A stretch of DNA of 33,411 bases. Origin: Candidatus Altimarinota bacterium (GTDB lineage Bacteria > Patescibacteriota > Gracilibacteria > BD1-5 > UBA2023). Position numbers and translations under genes: made by a program. The stretch spans positions 1 to 33,411 of the forward strand of contig JAGOMW010000001.1 of NCBI GenBank assembly GCA_017993345.1, read 5' to 3'. Below the pieces are notes generated by a model. The model searched no databases. It worked only from the letters and a program-made list of their open reading frames with translations, and had not been told where the DNA came from. Positions 20,514-29,866 of the stretch are shown here, piece by piece (position 1 is the first letter of the stretch; each line of letters opens with the position of its first letter).

Positions 20514-20879
20514 GTGAATTCTAATATTCTCATTGCAAAAAAATGACATATTCCTTTCTTCTCTGAAAGAAAGTCAGCACGAGAACACTATCGACTCAAT
20601 TTCACTCAAACGTATATTCTTGCGATTATCATGATAGCGTGTCTTTGAGTTTATTATGTATGGGTTTTAAATGAAAATGCCACAAAAGGATATAACATAC
20701 GTACACTTCAAACAAAAAATAGAGAACTTTCTTTTCAAGAAAATCTTCTCGATATTCGTATTGCTGAATGACAGTCTATTGGTACAATTATGACCAGTCC
20801 AATAGTAAGCACTATGCAAAATGTTGATAAAACAACATTCCTTGTTATCAAAGGAACTGACAGATTACAAAAAGAATAA
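20514..20879 (+). CDS. FtsL-like bitopic division protein
   Basis: A 121-residue protein from GTG 20514 (MNSNILIAKKGHIPFFSERK), 26 bases after rsmH. It has a short basic cytosolic part, one membrane helix (about 36-52: TYILAIIMIACLGVYYVWVL) and a short extracytoplasmic region that starts as a coiled coil (YNIRTLQTKNRELSFQENLLDIRIAE). Size, topology and position right after rsmH match FtsL/septum formation initiator proteins, which form a complex with FtsB and FtsQ. FtsL sequences are poorly conserved, so the name rests on synteny and topology. Three UGA codons are read as Gly. recR begins 4 bases after its stop. Confidence 0.65.
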
Positions 20880-20883
20880 TTTT

Positions 20884-21474
20884 ATGCCAGAAACTCTCAG
20901 AAGACTCATCGATATAATTCATTTCCTCCCTGGAATTGGAGAAAAAACCGCAGCAAAACTTGCCTTCTTTTTACTCAAAGCAAATAGTGCCTATGTGAAA
21001 AATTTTGCAAAAACTCTCGCTGAACTCCATGAAAAGGTAACCGAATGTGATGGGTGTCATGGAATGACGGATGTTGGAAGTCCACTCTGTAAAATCTGTT
21101 CTGATAAGAAAAGAGAAACTTCGCTTCTGTGTGTTGTCGAAGACTATCTCGATATGATGTCCATAGAAAGAACCTGAGTGTATCATGGATACTATCATGT
21201 GCTCGGTTGAGTTATCTCACCCATTGCATGAACATTACCAGATAAACTGAACTACAAAACACTTTTTCAAAAAATAGAAGAAAACCATTCTATACAAGAA
21301 ATAATCATTGCTACAAATCCAAATATCGAGTGAGAAGCCACGGCACTCTATGCGATCGAACATATGCCACGAGAAATAAAAATCTCTCGCCTCTCGAAAG
21401 GACTTCCCCATGCTGGTTCTATCGAGTATGCTGATGAAATTACACTCTTATCAGCCTTTCGATGAAGATGATAA
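20884..21474 (+). CDS. recR: Recombination protein RecR
   Basis: Component of the RecFOR pathway that loads RecA at gaps. The 196-residue protein from ATG 20884 (MPETLRRLIDIIHFLPGIGEKTAAKLAFFLL) has the helix-hairpin-helix (LPGIGEKTA), the four-cysteine zinc finger CDGCHGMTDVGSPLCKICSD, and the Toprim domain (SLLCVVEDYLDMMSIERTG, YYHVLGGVISPIAGTLPD, EIIIATNPNIEGEATALYAIE), ending with the C-terminal block ISRLSKGLPHAGSIEYADEITLLSAFRGR. Six UGA codons are read as Gly, including invariant ones in GGVISP and EGEATA. An in-frame ATG at 20821 overlaps the previous gene and is rejected. Length matches RecR (about 198). Confidence 0.97.
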
Positions 21475-21505
21475 AAACAATCTATCAACACGAAAAATCC
21501 TCATA

Positions 21506-21543
21506 TATAAAATCCCCTTCTTTTGACAGAAGGGGATTTTATA
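21506..21543. terminator. Bidirectional intrinsic terminator between recR and rplA
   Basis: TATAAAATCCCCTTCT and its complement form a 16-bp stem around a 6-base loop TTTGAC, with T-runs on both strands. It lies between two convergent genes and should end both transcripts. Confidence 0.9.
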
Positions 21544-21551
21544 AGTTTATA

Positions 21552-22250
21552 CTAAAGTGAATTTACATCAACACGAATACCAGGACCCATAGCATTACAA
21601 ATATAAAGAGTCTTTATGAAAGTAGTACTTCCTTTTACTCCTGAAGGACGTGCTGATTTCATAGTTTTTACAAATGACTCAATATTTTCAGTGAGTTTTG
21701 CTGTTCCAAATGAAAGCTTTCCAACAATTGAGTGAATATTTCCTTGTTTATCATTTTTAAACTCAAATCGACCAGCAAGAAGTTCTTTAGAGATCGCGAG
21801 AAGATCTTCACCAACCGTTCCAGCCTTTGGATTTGGCATAATTCCTTTTGGACCGAGAATTTTTGCAACCTTACCCATTTTTCTCATCATACCAGGAGTG
21901 GCGATAGCGATATCAAAATCAAGCTTTCCAGCAACAACTGCATCAATAAGATCATCACCACCAGCCACAGAAACACCTGCAGCTTTTAACTCTGCCTCAT
22001 TTCCTACATCAGTAAAGGCACCAATACGTTTTGTTTTTCCTGTTCCGTGAGGAAGAGAAAGAGTCGAACGAACCATTTGATCTGCCTGACGTGGATCGAT
22101 ATTGAGGTTAAAGTGAATTTCGATTGTAGGATCAAATTTTACTGTATTTGTACGCTCAAGAAGCTCTACTGCTTCCGAAAGAGTGTATATACGTTCTGCT
22201 TCAATCAAAGCAACTGCCTGATTGTATTTTTTTCCGTGCTTTACAGCCAT
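21552..22250 (-). CDS. rplA: Ribosomal protein L1 (uL1)
   Basis: Large-subunit protein that forms the mobile L1 stalk near the E site. The 232-residue product starts at ATG 22250 (MAVKHGKKYNQAVALIE). A GTG/ATG further upstream would add a leader-derived extension and is rejected. Family blocks are FDPTIEIHFNLNIDPRQADQMVRSTLSLPHGTGK, DFDIAIATPGMMRKMGKVAKILGPKGIMPNPKAGTV, FEFKNDKQGNIHSIVGKLSF and MKSARPSGVKGSTTFIKTLYICNAMGPGIRVD. None of its roughly 25 glycines uses UGA, the clearest case of UGA avoidance in the window. rplK, the usual neighbour, is absent. It has its own promoter and a structured leader, so it is probably monocistronic. Confidence 0.98.
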   Translation of the reverse strand: MAVKHGKKYNQAVALIEAERIYTLSEAVELLERTNTVKFDPTIEIHFNLNIDPRQADQMVRSTLSLPHGTGKTKRIGAFTDVGNEAELKAAGVSVAGGDDLIDAVVAGKLDFDIAIATPGMMRKMGKVAKILGPKGIMPNPKAGTVGEDLLAISKELLAGRFEFKNDKQGNIHSIVGKLSFGTAKLTENIESFVKTMKSARPSGVKGSTTFIKTLYICNAMGPGIRVDVNSL

Positions 22251-22275
22251 AATAAAGAAAAATAAAGAAATAATG

Positions 22276-22318
22276 GTCCAGTCGTCATCGTGTTGCATAT
22301 GACTCCCATTTTTTGGAC
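22276..22318 (-). promoter_or_regulatory. Probable L1-binding leader (autoregulatory mRNA site)
   Basis: At the predicted 5' end of the rplA mRNA the RNA folds as GUCCA, 9-base strand AAAAUGGGA, inner stem GUCAU, 10-base loop, AUGAC, 3-base strand GAC, UGGAC. Two 5-bp helices thus flank an asymmetric internal loop with GGGA on its long side. That layout resembles the L1 site on the 23S L1 stalk and on L1 mRNAs. Position right at the mRNA 5' end and upstream of rplA supports feedback control. The assignment is inferred. Confidence 0.5.
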
Positions 22319-22324
22319 GTGCAA

Positions 22325-22351
22325 ATTATACAGAAAAAGCGAGAAATGCAA
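22325..22351 (-). promoter_or_regulatory. Promoter of rplA
   Basis: TATAAT (minus strand 22330-22325) with TTGCAT (22351-22346) 15 bases upstream. Transcription would start near 22318, exactly at the 5' foot of the leader hairpin. It lies immediately after the stop of the deacetylase gene, for which I see no terminator. Confidence 0.6.
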
Positions 22352-22359
22352 GCTTATTT

Positions 22360-23259
22360 TTATTTTCTATTTACTGAAGTTTCAATATATTTCTCGTAAA
22401 AATCAGGAGGTGTATCCGAATGGATACGAGTGCGGTTCAGTTCGAGAAAGCTCGGATGTGCCCTATCATAGTTTTTTCCGAATCCCGTCGACCACGTGAG
22501 GCTGTATCCACATTTTTTCTCGATCGCTGTATCGAACTCATGATTCAGTCGTCCACTCGGATACACGTAGGCAAAAATCGGCTTTAGAGTCAATTTTTCG
22601 AGAATCTGCTTTGATTCACACAGATTACTCGTGAGTGCTTCGAAAGATAACTTACTATGATCCTCATGAAAAAGTGAGTGAGATGCGATCGTGATGAGTG
22701 GATCTTGACTCAGTTTCACTACTTCATCGCTCGTGACGAATCATTTTTTCCCGATATCTCCAGCGATAATACCCAGAAAAAATGGAACTTGATAGCGTGT
22801 GGCAATCGGAGCAAGATCCGTGAAGCTATCTGACCATCCATCATCGGCGGTAAATATCCAGACATTTTCCCCAGGAAAACATCCTGACCGGATCGATCTT
22901 TCCAAGTCCTCCCCTATCATAAGCATTATTTTTCACGTATCAGCAATGGATCTTACTTTTTGCATATGGGCCTCAAAAAGTGCGGGCGAGACCGAGAGAT
23001 CCTGAGTCGACGGAGTATCGTACGGATCCGCATCACGGATATAGTGATACATAAAAAAATGAATATCTGGCTTGCGGATACAGGGTGGTGATGGGGATGG
23101 CGGTGCGGGAGTGTGTAATAAATCCGAAACTATATTTCTACCTGGGACAATAGACATATCAGTAACAATTGATTGATTGTAGAAAAAGAAGAAGATTAAT
23201 AAAAATGAGATCACTCACATACCCATTCAAAAGAAAAATGCACGAAGAAAGTATAGCAT
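22360..23259 (-). CDS. NodB-type polysaccharide deacetylase, membrane-anchored
   Basis: Carbohydrate esterase 4 family protein of 299 residues from ATG 23259 (MLYFLRAFFFGMGMGVISFLLIFFFF), which gives an N-terminal signal anchor, then a proline-rich linker (HTPAPPSPSPPC). The NodB fold shows HFFMYHYIRDADPYDTPS, the catalytic Asp pair in FTADDGWSDSF, the metal-binding SHSLFHEDH and the later block FAYVYPSGRLN. It probably N-deacetylates peptidoglycan or a surface glycan outside the cell. Four UGA codons are read as Gly, including DTGKIM and KKGFVT. Starting at GTG 23214 would cut the hydrophobic anchor. It follows the nucleotidyltransferase gene by 4 bases, so they are co-transcribed with murD. 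Confidence 0.88.
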
Positions 23260-23263
23260 AATA

Positions 23264-24457
23264 TTATCGAATAGTCTCACCAGGAAGAGTTGTTCCGTTG
23301 CTAGAAATTATTCTACCAGGATATATAATTGTTCCGATACCAAGATGTGCCCCATCTCCGATGATCACTCCGAGTTTTCTATGTCCCGTATCAACCAATT
23401 TATCTTTAATCATTACTCGGATATTTTTTGCATCATGCCGAAGATTCGCCACCATAGAATTTCCACCGATATTTACATCATTTCCAATAATCGAATCCCC
23501 AATATAACTCAGGTGTGGAATAGAAGAATGATCGCCAATGTAAGAATTTTTACATTCTACAGAAAAACCAACCTTAGTACTCTCGCCAATACTTGTGTTT
23601 CATCGAATATAGGCATTTGGACCAATAACCGATCATTTCCCAAAATATACATTTCACTCAATAGAAGTTCCAGACTTAATAATAACCCCTTCTTCAAGAT
23701 AAATATTTCAATTTATAGACACATTTGGTTCTATAATTGCTCATTTATTAAGAGTTTCTGAATAATTTCCGATTATCTCATTATTTGCTTTTAGAAGATC
23801 CCATGGATATCCTATCGTAATCCACTTCCCCTTCGCCTCAACAAGAGCCATACGGTCCTCTTCGATATATTTTTGCATTAGGTCAGTGATCTCAAGTTCT
23901 CCACGAGGAGAAAGCGGGAGAGTATGAAGGAGTGGGAATATCTGATCATCCAGCTTGAATACTCCTATATTCGCCAGATTACCAGAGGAAGGATCAGTCG
24001 GTTTTTCTATAATACCTGTGAGTTTTCCAGTATCGTCCACAGAAAAAATCCCAAAATCCTCGGGACGATCGACTGCCTTTGCTAGGATGCTATATCCAGG
24101 TGTATTTCTCAGTGACAAAATATCCTCACTCGCATAGAGATCATCTCCCGATACAACAAGAAACTCTCCAGAAATCTTTCCATCGAGCGAGAGGATCGCA
24201 GCACCGGTTCCTGATTTTTCATCCATCTGCACGATATAATGAACTGGTTTTCAGTGATAAGTAGTTCCAAAGTATGTGGAAAATTGCTCCTTCTTGTATT
24301 TTACAATAAAAAATATCTCATCGAATTCAGAGATGATCGACTCGATATTGTGTTCGATTAGTGTTTTTCAACAGATCTTCAAGAGGGGCTTTGCTGTGGT
24401 ATCTGTGAGTGGTCTCATCCGAGAACCTTCTCCTGCTGCCATGATGACAAGATGCAT
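23264..24457 (-). CDS. Sugar-1-phosphate nucleotidyltransferase with left-handed beta-helix domain
   Basis: A 397-residue two-domain enzyme from ATG 24457 (MHLVIMAAGEGSRMRPLTDT). The N-terminal Rossmann-like domain has the signature AAGEGSRMRPLTDTTAKPLL, the block SGDDLYASEDIL, the phrase IIEKPTDPSSGNLANIGVF and ELEITDLMQKYI. It would make an NDP-sugar from NTP and sugar-1-phosphate. The C-terminal third is a hexapeptide-repeat left-handed beta-helix (VIIKSGTSIEGNVYFG, VIGPNAYIRGNTSIG, GNDVNIGGN, IIGDGAHLGIGTIIYPG), as in GlmU and archaeal-type bifunctional enzymes, suggesting acyltransfer. UGA codons repeatedly fall at the turn glycines of the repeats. It could supply UDP-GlcNAc, but the sugar is not proven. 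It lies 56 bases after murD. Confidence 0.85.
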
Positions 24458-24513
24458 ATAAAAAATGGAATGAAATATGGAATGAGTTTTTTATTTTTTT
24501 GGAAACAACTTAT

Positions 24514-25806
24514 TTAGAGACTTTTCACAGCACTCCGAAATTGTTCTGCACGATCAAGATAATCTCGAAACATCCCGAAACTCGCACAACCAGGAGAAAG
24601 AAGAAGTACATCACCTATGATACATTTTTGATTTGCCTGCATTACAGCATCATTCATGGTTTCTGAGAAGACAAAAGGAGTACTGGCAGAAAGGCATTTC
24701 TTTGATAAAAGATCACGAGTAGCACCTATAAGAACAACAAACTTTACTGTTTCTTTAAGTTTTTGCTCTAGTCAATCAAATGGATCTCCCTTATCAGAAC
24801 CACCAGCAATAAGAACTATCCTTTGTGTAGGAAAAGATCCAAGAGCAGCTAAAAGACTTTGACAACTGGTAGATTTTGAATCTTCAACATAACGAATTCC
24901 ATTTTTTTCAGCAATTAACTCCAAACGATGTGGAAGTCCATGGATATTTTGGAGGTATTTTTTTATTCTTTTTGAGCAGATTTTCATTTCATTCATAACA
25001 AGAGTACAAGAAAGGATATTCATTGCATTATGCATTCCAGAAAAATGAGTTTCCGAAAGTCGATATACTCGACGACCAGAAATAACTATATCCTCACCAT
25101 TGGTCCTATCTTTCAAGTCATTTCACTGAGAGAAAAAACGAGTATTCTTTGGGGGGGATACACTTAATCTCTGTTCTCAGGCAAACTCAAGTATTTGTTT
25201 ATTGAGAAATGATTTTCTTTTTGTATGATAAAAAATATTCATTTTTGCATCTGCATATTCCTGAAGATCCTGATGCCAATTCAGATGGTCTGATTTTAAA
25301 TTTGTAAAAATAGAATAATCAGAAGTATAGTCTTTAATAACGTGAGACATAAAACTGGAAATCTCCACTACAATATATCATTTCCTTTCTTTTTTTTGAA
25401 GAATTTCTAAAACCGTTTTCGAAAATGGAGCATCGAAATTACCAGAAATATAGACACTTTTTTTGACTTTTTGATTCTTCTCGGGTATAGTACTACTATC
25501 GAATTCTTGTTTCAAGAGCTGATACATCATCCAAGAAGTTGTTGATTTCCCATCAGTACCAGTGATCGATACAATTTGAAATCATTCAGGAAGATATTGA
25601 TAAGCGAAATCAAGTTCAGCCACAACCTTCCCTGTTTGGTAAACGGTATGTGTTCATGGAACTCCTGGTGAAGGAATAATGTAATCATATGCCTCATAGG
25701 AAACAAGATTATCAGAATCATCTCGCATATCATAAGCAAGAGAAAGGTAATCGCAGAGGGCTGCAACTGCAGATCCAACTTTATTTTTTCAGTATATAAG
25801 TATCAT
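24514..25806 (-). CDS. murD: UDP-N-acetylmuramoylalanine--D-glutamate ligase
   Basis: Cytosolic ATP-dependent ligase adding D-Glu to UDP-MurNAc-L-Ala; D-Glu comes from MurI, encoded nearby. The 430-residue protein from ATG 25806 (MILIYGKNKVGSAVAALCDYL) has the N-terminal nucleotide-sugar domain (GKNKVGSA, IIPSPGVP), the Mur-ligase P-loop ITGTDGKSTTSW, the block VVEISSFMSHVI, then SIFTNLKSDHLNWHQDLQEYADAKMNIF with the carbamylated-lysine region, and C-terminal blocks LPHRLELIAEKNGIRYVEDSKSTS and VLLLSPGCASFGMFRDYLDRAEQF. The P-loop uses Asp-Gly-Lys-Ser where Asn-Gly-Lys-Thr is usual. Several UGA codons are read as Gly. Its start codon overlaps the divergent start at 25805. Confidence 0.93.
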
Positions 25807-27304
25807 GTTTTTTAGTATAAGAAAAAAATATAAAATACAACCATTCTTTTACGGTGGAAAACTCGGTACTGGAAAGGTATTATCAGAATTTAGTGCAGAT
25901 TTTGAGGGACAAACAAGAGGTTGAGTAGACCTCGTAACCCTACAAAAACAACAGAAAATTAAATGAACGCTCCATGATATCTACCATGTACCTAAGTTTG
26001 AAGATATTTCAGACCTATATGTTTTTTTTAAAGACCTAGAGTGAAAAGACACAAATCTTGAATATAGTGAGTACAAGGCATGAATTATTCGAGATATTTG
26101 TCTCGCATATAGACATGCCATACAATATCTGGAACAAGAAAATTACTACGTACCAAAGCTCTGAAAAAATCCCCAATCACCTGGAGACATCATACAAATA
26201 ATGCATCGTTGAGAAAAAATGCAAAAAGCACAGGATAAAATTGGCTATTGTACTATTCTTAAAGAAGTACTTTGATTTTTTAGAATTATTCGTTGTAAAG
26301 AATTTACAATAGACTATAAGACAGGAAAGATAGATCTTCGTAATAAAGAATTTATAAAGGAGGTGATGGATATATTTTCAAGTAAGGAATTTATATATTC
26401 GAATGAATCAAAACAATTTTCAGAAGATTCCAATACCATGGATGGTGACCTTCTTTTAGAAAATAAAAAATTTCCAATCTATGCAGGATTTGATGTAAAA
26501 ACTGTGTATTCTATGATAGAAAAAATGGATGGTCAAGAAAAGTATAATCTGCCGGAAGCATTTAAAGATATACATAGAATGCGAATAGAGCTCAGAGCTC
26601 CCTGTGAAGCACTTAGAACAGCAAAGCTCTTATTTAATAAGTTTGGGAAAAGTTTAAAAATCGAGAATGTTTGAAACATGGTATCAGAAAATGATTTAAA
26701 GGAGTACATTCAACAGTTTTGTTCTTGAGAAGAAGATAAAAATTTTAGAGAAGAACTTGAAAAAAACCTATCGAATGAAAAAGAGGCAGTTTTTGATGCA
26801 AAAAAAGCATATAGTTCAGATCGTCAAGAGCTCAAACTTTCCAGAAACTCAAAACCACCTATCGAGATTCAAATAGTCCTCGTTAATAATAACAATGAAA
26901 CTGGATGGGCCCATCATGATATCTATAAAATTCGAAGAAAAATTGTAGCGAAAATAAGACGACATGGATGGATAGGAATAAATGGAATAAATACAATCAT
27001 AGATGCAGTAATAGAAAAAAATACGGCCCATAATAATGGGAAATCAACAATTATCTACTCGAAAGAACAGATATATAAACATATTCTCTCAGAAGGATTC
27101 TTAATGCCTATTCGTTGAGCAAGTGAATGAGATATGAATAAAAAAATAAAGATTAATCATTTTTCAACAAAAGAAGTGCTTGAAAAATATAAACATAACT
27201 ATTCAAGCTCAAGTCAGTTATGAAATATTTCTGTTCACCTTGGCAGTCAATGAGTATCATGATTTATACCACTGAGTTGAATTTCCTTTCCATCCAACTC
27301 CTAA
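25805..27304 (+). CDS. Unrecognised 499-residue protein, faint RelA/SpoT-like motifs
   Basis: No family recognised with confidence. The frame from ATG 25805 (MFFSIRKKYKIQPFFYGG) to TAA 27304 holds 15 UGA-as-Gly codons, the highest count for its size here. It is soluble, Lys/Asn/Glu-rich and without a signal peptide. Residues 230-265 contain KTVYSMIEK and FKDIHRMRIEL, and residues 354-375 contain EIQIVLV then WAHHDIYK. This spacing recalls RelA/SpoT nucleotidyltransferases: a KxxxSxxxK element, a DIxxxRI strand with metal-binding Asp (D255), and an ExQI strand with the catalytic Glu (E354) followed by an HHDIYK helix. A charged, probably helical stretch (about 290-345) lies between. This could be a divergent (p)ppGpp synthetase-like fold, but that is a hypothesis. 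It ends 40 bases inside the convergent murI. Confidence 0.6.
25814..25840 (-). promoter_or_regulatory. Promoter of the murD operon, probably leaderless
   Basis: TATACT (minus strand 25819-25814) lies 7 bases before the murD ATG, with TTGTAT (25840-25835) 15 bases further upstream. RNA would start at about the ATG. The promoter lies inside the first codons of the divergent 25805-27304 gene. Confidence 0.5.
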
Positions 27305-27953
27305 ATTTCTCTACAGATTCAAATCCTGGATCGATAATATCAAGATTATAAGTCTGGTGAATTTCTCACCAGACTTTTTCTATACTTGTGCGAATAAGAG
27401 GATAATGAGTACATCAGAGAACAAGGGCTTCGATATCTGCAGAAAACTGACTCAGATACTCTCGAAGGAGTACTTCTATCTCCTCTCAGGAGAGGATACC
27501 ATATTCTATGAGTGGCACGAGTCCTGGGGCTCCTATCTCCTCGACGATCACTGAATCATCTAAGATATGAACGCGTTCTTTATACATACGACTTCTTACG
27601 GTAGCATCTGTAGCGATTACTCCTATCTTCTTATATCATCATTCCACTACTTTTTCTGCACCAGGGATAGTTACACCGAGAATGTGTTTTCATGGGAAAA
27701 CCTCATTTTGAAGCCAACGAAGAGCATGAACACTCGCTGTGTTACAAGCAAGTATAACTACATCAGCTCATTGATCAAAAAGCTTCTGTACTCCGATTTT
27801 CGTAAGTTCTCGAATTTCTCCCTGTGGTCGATTTCCATAAGGAGCATTTTTCCGATCCATTTCGAGGATCATAGTTATTTCTGGAAATGCTTTCTGAAAA
27901 ACCTCCATCACAAGTTTTCCTCAAAGCCCAGAATCAAAGAATCAAAGAATCAT
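27264..27953 (-). CDS. murI: Glutamate racemase
   Basis: Interconverts L- and D-glutamate, supplying D-Glu to MurD for peptidoglycan. The 229-residue protein from ATG 27953 (MILGFFDSGLGGKLVMEVF) carries both catalytic cysteine motifs, VILACNTASVHALRW and LVLGCTHYPLIRTSI, plus the phosphate-binding FDSGLGG and APYGNRP blocks. Nine UGA codons are read as Gly, including a tandem pair (VVEGGYKK) and positions in GLGG and LGCTHYP that are invariant. It is slightly shorter than usual (about 255-270). Its 3' end overlaps the tail of the convergent unknown gene by 41 bases and contains that gene's apparent terminator. The ATG directly follows the T-tract of the secD terminator. Confidence 0.96.
27351..27379 (+). 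terminator. Plus-strand terminator embedded inside murI
   Basis: AGTCTGGTGA, 5-base loop, TCACCAGACT, then TTTTT: a perfect 10-bp stem with a T-tract on the plus strand, 46 bases after the stop of the 25805-27304 gene. It lies wholly in murI codons (around VWGEIHQTY). On the minus strand no T-run follows (TTATAATC), so it should act only on the plus-strand transcript. Confidence 0.75.
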
Positions 27954-27983
27954 AAAAAAAAGATCAGGTTTGAATCTGATCTT
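27954..27983 (-). terminator. Intrinsic terminator after secD, abutting the murI start
   Basis: On the minus strand AAGATCAG, an 8-base loop and CTGATCTT form an 8-bp stem followed directly by a T-run (27960-27954), which touches the murI ATG (27953). It lies 24 bases after the secD stop. Confidence 0.75.
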
Positions 27984-28007
27984 AATATTTTTTATTTTTT
28001 TACAAAA

Positions 28008-29729
28008 TTATTTTTTTATTCCGATAAAGAGTTGTGTATTTTTCATCATTTTCCGTCCAACAGCTATAAGGAGAATACGTGAGACCCACATAGCAGTAAA
28101 GAGAGAGAGGACAATACCGAGAGCAAGCATAAGACCGAAACCACTAATGAGAGAAACTCCAGCCCAGTAAAGGATAACTGCGGAAGTAAGGGATGTTATA
28201 TGTGAATCCCAAATTGCTGTCCACGATTTATCAAATCCGATAGATATAACCTTCTCTGAGGCTACACCATCACGGATAGCTTCGCGCATACGTTCGAAGA
28301 TAAGGATATTTGCATCGATTGCCAGACCAATAGAAAGAATAATACCTGCGATAGAAGCAAGAGAAAGTGTAAGTCCGAATGATTTTATGATAGCAACAAG
28401 GAGGAATGCATAGAAAACGAGAGCTACTCAAGCAACCAACCCAGACACTCTATAGAACCAGATCAACAAAGTAAGAATAACTAGAAGTCCTATACATCCA
28501 GCTAGTAGAATTTGATTCAATGCATTTGCTCAGATTTTTGCATCAATAGTACGCTCAGAAGTGAGATATATCGGTGCTGGAACAATACCTGTATTGATAC
28601 TATTGGCAAGCTCAGTAGCTGATTGGATAGTATAACTTCCAGTAATACGAGCGGAACCATCCAGAATTGGAGTATTAACTGTTGGATCAGTAAGAAGCTG
28701 TCCACCAACAAATATACCAAGACGTTTTCCGACAAGACGTTTTGTAAGTTCAGCGAAAATCTTTTTTCCCTCATCATTAAAGACGAGATTTACAGAAATA
28801 TCGAGAAAATTTTGACTATCTACATTCGCACGAACAAGGTATTTATCATTGAGTACTTTTCCATCAGCTGTTTTTGCTGGCATCCATTCACTTGGACGCT
28901 CATCTATATAGAGAAGACTATAATCATACCCCTTTGTATTTACTACTGAACCACTTGAATTGGTTGTAGGTATATCATATCGTTTTTGAAGATTGATGAT
29001 TGCGTACCCACCAGGACCAACTACAGTCTGACCACTTCCACCAATAGTCTCATCTCCAGGAATATAGATGACTGGGGATGTATAAGGAATAGTAGCAGTA
29101 TCTATATTCGGAAATTGAAATTTCTTTGGAATTGCTCCTGTTGATGTCATGTATCCCACATTTTCATACTGATCACGATATTTCACTCATACAGTGGAAA
29201 ATGGCGAAGTCTTCAGTTCTGTGAGTGCATTTTCAGCAAGGATTTGACGAGCTTTTTTATCCTCCTCAGTAACAGATGTTTTTTGTTCACGAAACTCTAT
29301 CTGTACCACCTTTCCAATAGTTGCTTTTGCACGAGCAATATCTTCTGCATTTTGGATACGTTTTTCATCATCTGACATATTGCCATAGTCTTTTACTGGA
29401 ATTTGTACGATAATATGATTTTCATTTGATCCGTATTTTGCGGTTTGGATAGTCGGCTCGGAAAGTCCAAGACTCGATACACGAGCATCAACGATCTTCT
29501 TGAGAGATTCAACTACTGATTTATCATTTATTCCAGCACCTGATTGAGTCTTGAGTGCGGAAAGATCCACCTTATAATCAAGCTCAACTCCACCATGAAG
29601 ATCGAGTCCGTATTTATATGGCTTTACAAATGATGGTGGAATAATACCTACCTTTTCCCATGGAAAAATATAGAGAGCCGCAGAGATTACTAAAACCAAA
29701 ATGAGGAGGATACGAGGCGCGAGTTTCAT
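28008..29729 (-). CDS. secD: Protein translocase subunit SecD
   Basis: Membrane component of the Sec accessory complex that uses the proton motive force to aid late protein export. The 573-residue protein from ATG 29729 (MKLAPRILLILVLVISAALYIF) has a first membrane helix, the conserved YGLDLHGGVEL block, a large extracytoplasmic P1 domain (VDARVSSLGLSEPTIQ, IIVQIPV, and a long insertion around residues 190-290), then the SecD-specific LANSINTGIVPAPI, and five C-terminal helices with SLASIAGIILSIGLAIDANILIFERMREAI. UGA codons are read as Gly (STVGVKY, AKIGANA, LVAGVAL). secF, usually adjacent or fused, is not beside it. It has a leader of about 130 bases. Confidence 0.95.
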
Positions 29730-29866
29730 AAATGAACGAATGAGTAAATAAAGAAGGAAGTGTGCAGGGTGAAAAACAAAACCAAATATTCACTTCAGAC
29801 ACACAATGTATTTATTAAAGAAGAAGGAAGCAGACGAATGCCTTTTTTCCGCTTGAATTTCGGGTG

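Noticed and set aside
23345-23761. Plus-strand open frame of 138 residues
   Set aside because: Antisense to the left-handed beta-helix repeats of the nucleotidyltransferase; composition is typical of a shadow.
27931-27953. Tandem 8-base repeat (GAATCAAA twice plus a partial copy) at the murI start, possible phase variation
   Set aside because: Only about 2.5 copies, encoding the conserved GFFDSG start of an essential enzyme; slippage would be lethal rather than switching.
27567-28082. Plus-strand open frame of 171 residues
   Set aside because: Antisense to murI and the secD end; the translation is Cys/Ser/Tyr/Phe-rich with no recognisable motif.
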